Assembly: GCA_009809945.1 (NCBI GenBank)
Contig: WTPW01001240.1
Span: forward strand, 1-64,000
From: Gigaspora margarita
Taxonomy: Eukaryota; Glomeromycota; Glomeromycetes; Diversisporales; Gigasporaceae
Length of the DNA stretch: 64,000 nucleotides
Direction: 5' to 3'
The notes below the pieces were generated by a model. The model ran no database searches. It saw nothing but the letters and a program-made list of their open reading frames with translations, and had not been told where the DNA came from. Each line of letters opens with the position of its first letter. Within the stretch, counting starts at the first letter, position 1. This document shows positions 58,189 to 64,000 of this stretch, one piece after another. The position numbers and the translations under genes were made by a program.

Positions 58189-59100
58189 ATATGCTTCCAA
58201 AGTATATATTAGTGTTTTGATCCTATTCTTTAAGGGCTATTCAGATTAAATTCAGATTCTACTTTGTGTATTTAGATGATAATTCGAATCTGGATAAATC
58301 TGAATTCAATTATTGAATCTGATTCTATATAAGCACAAAGTGCTATCACTTTATTCATATTTACGAATTTGGCTACAATGTCAATATGAAGCTGTTTTAT
58401 TTGAAATTTACCAAATTTATTTCAAATAGCTGACAAAATGAAATGCCAATTTCAAATTTAATAAATTATAAGAAATGTGTCAGACAAATGTAGTGAGCTA
58501 TGTAAAATATAATTAATTTTTGTGTATCAAAAGATTAAGATTGAATTTAGTATAAGAAGTTCTATAGCAAATTTATGTAAGTTTTTTTTTTTAGTTGTTA
58601 TTAGTGATTTGACCCAGATGGGAATAGGGATTGGATCTGTTTAACTATTTAAAAATTGCTCTATAGTTTTGAGTAGAATTATATTGGTCGTAGACTGGAA
58701 TTATTTTAATGCTAGCTAAATTAAATAGTTAAATGGTTAAATGATTAAACTATTAAGAAAAATTTTAGGTGGTTCCAATCTCTAGGTAGGTGCAGTGAAG
58801 AATATTTAATGTTCTCAATATTCTCAAAAACATTCAAAAAAATTAAAAAACTCTGCATTTAGAAATCATGTTTTCTTTTAAGTACAAACTAAGAACATAA
58901 AATTTATAATTTATGTTCTCATAAGATATATATAAAATTAAAAGATTTGCTATCCATTGCCACTGGTGATTGTTACTAGTGTTATGTGAATATAATTAGC
59001 TAATAGTATATTATATGTATATTTATTACCTATATTTCTGAAAATAAGCTACTTTTTCTGAACGATTTTGGGTACAAAAAATCTGGGATAGCTTATTTTT
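58189..59100. other. AT-rich DNA with short ATTCAGATT/AATCTGAA inverted repeats
   Basis: At 58243-58325 words such as AAATTCAGATTC and GAATCTGATTC pair with each other. No gene is seen. Confidence 0.45.
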
Positions 59101-59248
59101 GGGGGTTGGCTAAAGCAGAGTGAAATTTGGTTAGAGTTAGGGTTATCTTTTTGATGCATTTATTGTTAGAAGGCTATATAGATATCAAGAATATAATTTA
59201 TACAGTGTATAGATCATATATTAAATTAATTCTGCTTTAACCAACCCC
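59101..59248. mobile_element. TAAAGCAGAG-type MITE, copy 2
   Basis: GGGGGTTGGCTAAAGCAGAG at the left pairs with CTGCTTTAACCAACCCC at the right. The interior (TTAGAGTTAGGGTTATC, AGATATCAAGAAT) is the same as in the copy at 13150-13297. It is preceded directly by AGCTTATTTTTG. Confidence 0.8.
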
Positions 59249-59348
59249 TATTTTTGGATAAAATTAATTTTGGTTAATTACCAATAGTCGTTATATAGTA
59301 AAGTCTAAATTCTGCTATGTAAATCAATTATTGGCGCTTAAGTAAATT

Positions 59349-60712
59349 AGGACCCCAGACATCTCTCATAGAGGTTATAACTGATCTGCATGAATTTAGA
59401 CGTTTTTGCTACCTCTAAAATCAAGTAAATTTGTTAAAAGTTAGATTATTACATATAAATTTTATAGTAATTTGCTAAAAACTAAATTATTACATCTATT
59501 TTTATAAATCAAAATAATATATGTATTTTTGATTGCTGAACAAATTTTTTTAGAGCACTTTGTTAGAATTAATTAGTAAAATTTTGAGAATAATAGAATT
59601 CTTTGTATTTTTATTAATAAAATTATATAAAATATTATAATTCACAAAATTTTACTAATTGATTCTAACAAAGTGCTCTAAGAAAACTTGTTCAGCACAT
59701 AAAAATACATTATTTCAGCATATTTACTTTTATATTTCTTAAAAATTCAAGAAAAAATGCTTAATTTTGAATTTTTTGATCAAAAAATCTAAAATTAAGC
59801 ATCTTCTCTTAAATTTTCAAGAAATATAAAAGTAAATATACTGGAATAATGTATTTTTATGTGCTGAACAAGTTTTCTTAGAGCACNTGTTAGAATCAAT
59901 TAGTAAAATTTTGTGAATTATAATATTTTATATAATTTTATTAATAAAAATACAAAGAATTCTATTATTCTCAAAATTTTACTAACTGATTTTAATAAAG
60001 TGCTCTAAGAAAACTTGTTCAGCACATAAAAATACATTATTCTGGTATATTTAATTTTAATTTCTTGAAAATTTAAGAGAAGATACTTAATTTTGGATTT
60101 TTTTAATCAAAAAATCCAAAATTAAGCATCTTCTCTTAAATTTTCAAAAAATATAAAAGTAAATTTACCAGAATAATGTATTTTTATATGCTGGGCAAGT
60201 TTTCTTAGAGCACAATGTTAGAATCAATTAGTAAAATTTTGTGAATTATAATATTTTATATAAATTTTATTAATAAAAATACTAAAAAAATTCTATGATT
60301 CACAAAATTTTACTAATTGATTCTAAAAAGGTGCTCTAATAAAACTTGTTCAACACATAAAAATACATTATTCCAGTATATTTACTTTTATATTTCTTGA
60401 AAATTTAAAAAAAGATGCTTAATTTTAGATTTTTTGATCAAAAAAATTCAAAATTAAGCATCTTAAATTTTTAAAATTATAGTAGTACAAAAAATGAGAT
60501 AGCTTATTTTTGGGTATGATTCTTGCAAAATGTAGATAATTTGCTAAAAATAAAATATAACATGCATAAAATTGCTGTAATTTGCCCAAATACTTTATAT
60601 AACCTTTTTTAAAATTAACTTCAATTTGCTAAAATTTAAATTTGGACCTCAGACCAAATTTTCTGCAATTTGCTAAAAAAAAAAGATATATATCAGAGAT
60701 GTTTAGGGTCCT
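59349..60712. mobile_element. AGGACCC-family TIR element, 1364 bp, with palindromic tandem array
   Basis: AGGACCCCAGACATCTCTCA at the left and AGGACCCTAAACATCTCTGA (complement of the right end). The flanks AGTAAATT and AATAAATT are an 8-bp duplication with one mismatch. The first ~150 bases match the left end of element B (17596), and the last ~100 match its right end. The middle is the array at 59520-60480. It encodes no protein. Confidence 0.88.
59520..60480. repeat. three ~328-bp tandem units, each made of two palindromes
   Basis: ATGTATTTTTATGTGCTGAA starts near 59520, 59849 and 60176, and its complement near 59689, 60015 and 60345, giving a period of about 328 bases. Within each unit one palindrome is centred in TATATAATTTTATTAATA and the other in TTTTTTGATCAAAAAATC, so the array alternates forward and reverse copies throughout. 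Confidence 0.85.
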
Positions 60713-63700
60713 AATAAATTTATTTGGAAGACTAAATTATATCTATTCTAAAAGTTTCATCAAAATAGAGTACTTTTTATTATTTGACTTTTAATTTTTA
60801 TATTCAACAAATATATTTTGTTAATAAAATTTTAATCTCTTTATTAAACATAAAAATTAAAATCCAATTAATAAAATGTTCTTCAATTTCATTGTAAATT
60901 TTAGGATAACATATTTTAATATCTTGAATAAGTTTCTTAAGTGATTTTAATCGATTAGCTTAGTAAAATTTGAACTTTACTATGTAGCAACTTTTGTTGA
61001 TCATGGTGTAGCTTATTTTTGGGTCAAAGATGTTTTTGCTTTTCTTGAACAAAAGAAAAGAGTAGCTTATTTTTGGAGGTAGCTTATTTTTAGCAATATA
61101 TTTATTAGTAAACACAATAATAGAAGTTTTATAGTAATTATTATGAAACTAAAACTATCTAGTAATAGAACTTACTAGAATTAGAAATTTAAATTGCTTA
61201 ATTATCTTTTAATAATCAAGTTAATAGTTCTTTTTATAAAAAATTTAATTTTTAATAAGCTTATAATTTTAGTCCAATTCTTCTTATTTTTAATTATAGT
61301 TTATTTATTAGTAAATGCAATTTTAATTTTAAAAATTATAATAAATAAATTTATAGTATTATAAATATTATATATTTTAAAAATTTTATTGTTAAAAAAA
61401 TTATTATAATGCATACTAATTTTTTTTTGAAAACATAAAATTATAAATTTATGTTCTCAAAGAACAAAAAACTTTTTTTAGAAATTCTTCACTGGGTGAA
61501 TATTATCCAAATATGCTATCTGGATTGGAACTCTAGATTGGTTAATCAGTAAAAATCATTTAAAATCTGTCTTATATATATAGTTGGTTGCGAATTTATA
61601 ATGATTCTATATATGCATATACCACATTATTTCTAAATTTATATTGATTCTGAATTGGCATGTGTTATTAGATTTATATGATATCATATATCAGATATAG
61701 ATTTGGTTTTTATAGTATATCGAATACCCCAATATAGTAGGGTTTTGAGTTAGCTCATATTGGAATTAACAGTTGTGGTTTCTATCACAATTTACTATAA
61801 AATTTTGTTACAAAACTTTTCAATTATTGTAGTGATTTGCTATAAAAAAATTTCTGTATGGGATGATCAGATTGTATAGTATAAGAAATTATAGTATAGT
61901 ACCGGTATTATAGATGCTTGACACAACTGATGAAATCTAAAGTTGTATAATGCATGATGAAACTCAACTATATGTTTTTAAAGGTCATATTAAGCAGTTG
62001 CATCAGATCACATTAGCTGTGTTCGGCAACATTAACCCTAATGCTAATATATATAACAGATAACACCAGATACAGCTTTTAAAATTCTTATTCATATCAT
62101 ATTAATTTGTGAAAATACTAATCGATACTGTACTGGACCGGTATGATATCAATTAGTATTTTTACAAATCAATATAGTATGGATGAGCATATCAGTATAG
62201 TAACCCCAAATTTTAAAAGCTATATCATATACTGATCTGATGATATATATACTATAGTGCGAATAGTTTAAAGACATCAAATCAATTAATAATTTTTTTA
62301 AATTGTATCTACTCAATAAAAAATTTTAAAGTTGCAAAATAAAATACGTAATTTGATAGCTTTTGACAATATTTATCAAACTACATATTTTATTTTAAGA
62401 ATTTATTGCTTGTTATTGAAAAGATATAATTTTAAATTTTTAAGTTTTTAAAATTTTTAGTACTATATATAAAAAAATTAAAAAACATATAAAAATTTTA
62501 ACCAATCAAATTCAATTTTATAAGTAAATAATCAACAAAATTTTCAGCACTACTATAAAAATTTGATGCGACTAATCTGTTTGCACCATAGGAAAACGTG
62601 AAATTTTAAGTCCAGAGCATTATACAATTAGAACTATATAATTTTTTACGGGATCTTCTGCCTTATCGGGCTGATCCGTGTTGATTTGTTTATACAGTAT
62701 GTTTTAAAATACTGATTGGCTCAATGTTACATAATTGGAACTCGATACACACAAATTTTGGTCTATTGCTCTTTTAGTAAGTCCTCTGCTACACTCCAGA
62801 CAATTAGCATTAGAGTTAGAATTATAGCTAATTATATCATAAAGTAAGGTTTTAAAAATCAGCTTGTATTTTACTGAACTAACTGATCAGATATAATTTT
62901 GGTATTAAGTTAATCAAACGGAGTGTAAAATACCTGTATTCCCATTCATTCCATGCTGATCTGCTATAACCTCTCAATATTTGGTTAATTTATGATTTAC
63001 TGTAAAAAATTTTGTTACAAATTGATACACAATACTATCGTGATTATGCGTCCTACTAATTTTTAAATCTGCTATAATAAATAATTGTTACATTCACATT
63101 TACCAAAGGGAGTATAATATATTTACTTGTTAAATTGACAATCATATAAAAAGATATTTAGAATTATAATCTGGATAATCCTTATCCTTAATCCATAAAA
63201 ATTATGGATCTATCTAGTTAAAATTAATAAATACAGATATCCGTATTTAATTTGAATCATCAGATCCATTCAGATTAGCAGATTATGGATCGAAACACTA
63301 GTATATATATATATTTTTTATATTGTATAGTGCAGATAGCCTAGTTATAGCAAATAAAAATTTTTAGTAGCCAAATTCAAATTTTATTTTTTATATATAT
63401 AAAAAGACCAATTTGAAATTTAGCTAATATTTATATATAAAGTAGCCAAATTTTAAATTTTTAATTAATTAATTGTTTAATAAAGTAGTCAAATTTGCTT
63501 TTTTTATATATATAAAAGATGGCCAAATTTTATATTTAATTATAAAAATGCTATACTTTTAATCTGCTATAACTTTTTTTTATAAATAGATTTAAAAAAA
63601 TTTAAAAATATAAAAGTGTTTAGCTTGTTTTGATTTAACATTTTAAGATAGTATTTTTTTTTTTTTTATAATTTTTTTTGAAAAAGGATTAGCAATTTGA

Positions 63701-64000
63701 ATTTTATCAATTTTATTTGGCAGGACTAGGTTGTTTGCACTATATTTCTATTAATTTTTTTGAACACTAAGTATATATATATATGCAATATAAAACTAAT
63801 CAATATTTTAAAATATTGATATAAAACCTTTTTTGGCTTTTAACAAAAAAAAATTTTTTGTAAATTTTGGTATAAATTATATTTTATCTTGATTTCAAAT
63901 ATACTTTTACTCTAAATATAAGCAAGTGTTTAATTTTTTTGTTTTTTTTGTTTAAAAAAATTGGTTTGATTGCATGTTTTATAAATTTGCAAATTACAAA
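60713..64000. other. AT-rich, gene-free end of the window
   Basis: Highly AT-rich. It contains three AGCTTATTTTT words (61009-61091), a long hairpin at 62078-62215 and irregular AGTAGCCAAATTT repeats at 63355-63535. A GGGCTGATCCGTGTTGATTTG stretch at 62668 resembles one arm of foldback E6. No gene is seen. Confidence 0.5.
62078..62215. repeat. foldback hairpin, ~138 bp
   Basis: AGCTTTTAAAATT...CATATTAATTTGTGAAAATA pairs with TATTTTTACAAATCAATATA...AATTTTAAAAGCT around ATCGATACTG.CC.GTATGATAT. It is a probable small MITE. Confidence 0.65.

Overview
The window is very AT-rich, intron-bearing eukaryotic DNA crowded with nested transposable elements. I read it as a fungal genome, most likely an arbuscular mycorrhizal fungus (Glomeromycotina, Rhizophagus-like). 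The reasons are a mitochondrial cytochrome c peroxidase gene with six short AT-rich introns, decayed LINE, hAT and other transposase families of the kinds common in those genomes, and an almost gene-free repeat landscape. The species assignment is inference.

Only three host genes are supported. (1) A berberine-bridge-enzyme-like FAD oxidase lies on the minus strand at 30931-32485. It has two exons, one in-frame stop and one single-base frameshift, so it is a recent pseudogene or a consensus error. (2) Cytochrome c peroxidase lies on the plus strand at 42520-44393: seven exons, 368 aa, all key residues present. (3) A four-pass membrane protein of unknown function lies on the minus strand at 50841-51581: two exons, 215 aa.

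The rest is layered mobile DNA. At 0.56-8.16 kb a foldback element was split by a ~7.0 kb LINE (956-7989, minus) that made a perfect 15-bp target duplication. At 8.46-9.45 kb there is a ~1 kb SINE-like retroelement with a tRNA-like head. From 10 to 30.4 kb a second, decayed LINE (minus) is cut in two by an ~11.4 kb TIR element (14444-25822). That element holds an ~0.8 kb foldback and a further ~7.2 kb TIR element (17596-24746) with a perfect 8-bp target duplication. The LINE remnants also carry several smaller MITEs. From 37 to 41 kb there is an element with a self-palindromic TIR, a hAT transposase relic and a second transposase relic interrupted by a hAT-type MITE. From 44 to 50 kb MITEs of several superfamilies sit between non-coding DNA. 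From 52 to 64 kb there are more foldbacks, several more members of the AGGACCC TIR family, and a ~328-bp tandem unit built from two palindromes.

Two things stand out. One is a family of elements with AGGACCCC termini and 8-bp target duplications, six placed copies from 0.2 to 11.4 kb, none with a recognisable transposase. The other is a set of foldback elements with different ends that share one inner motif. Structure was read by eye; repeat boundaries may be off by a few bases.
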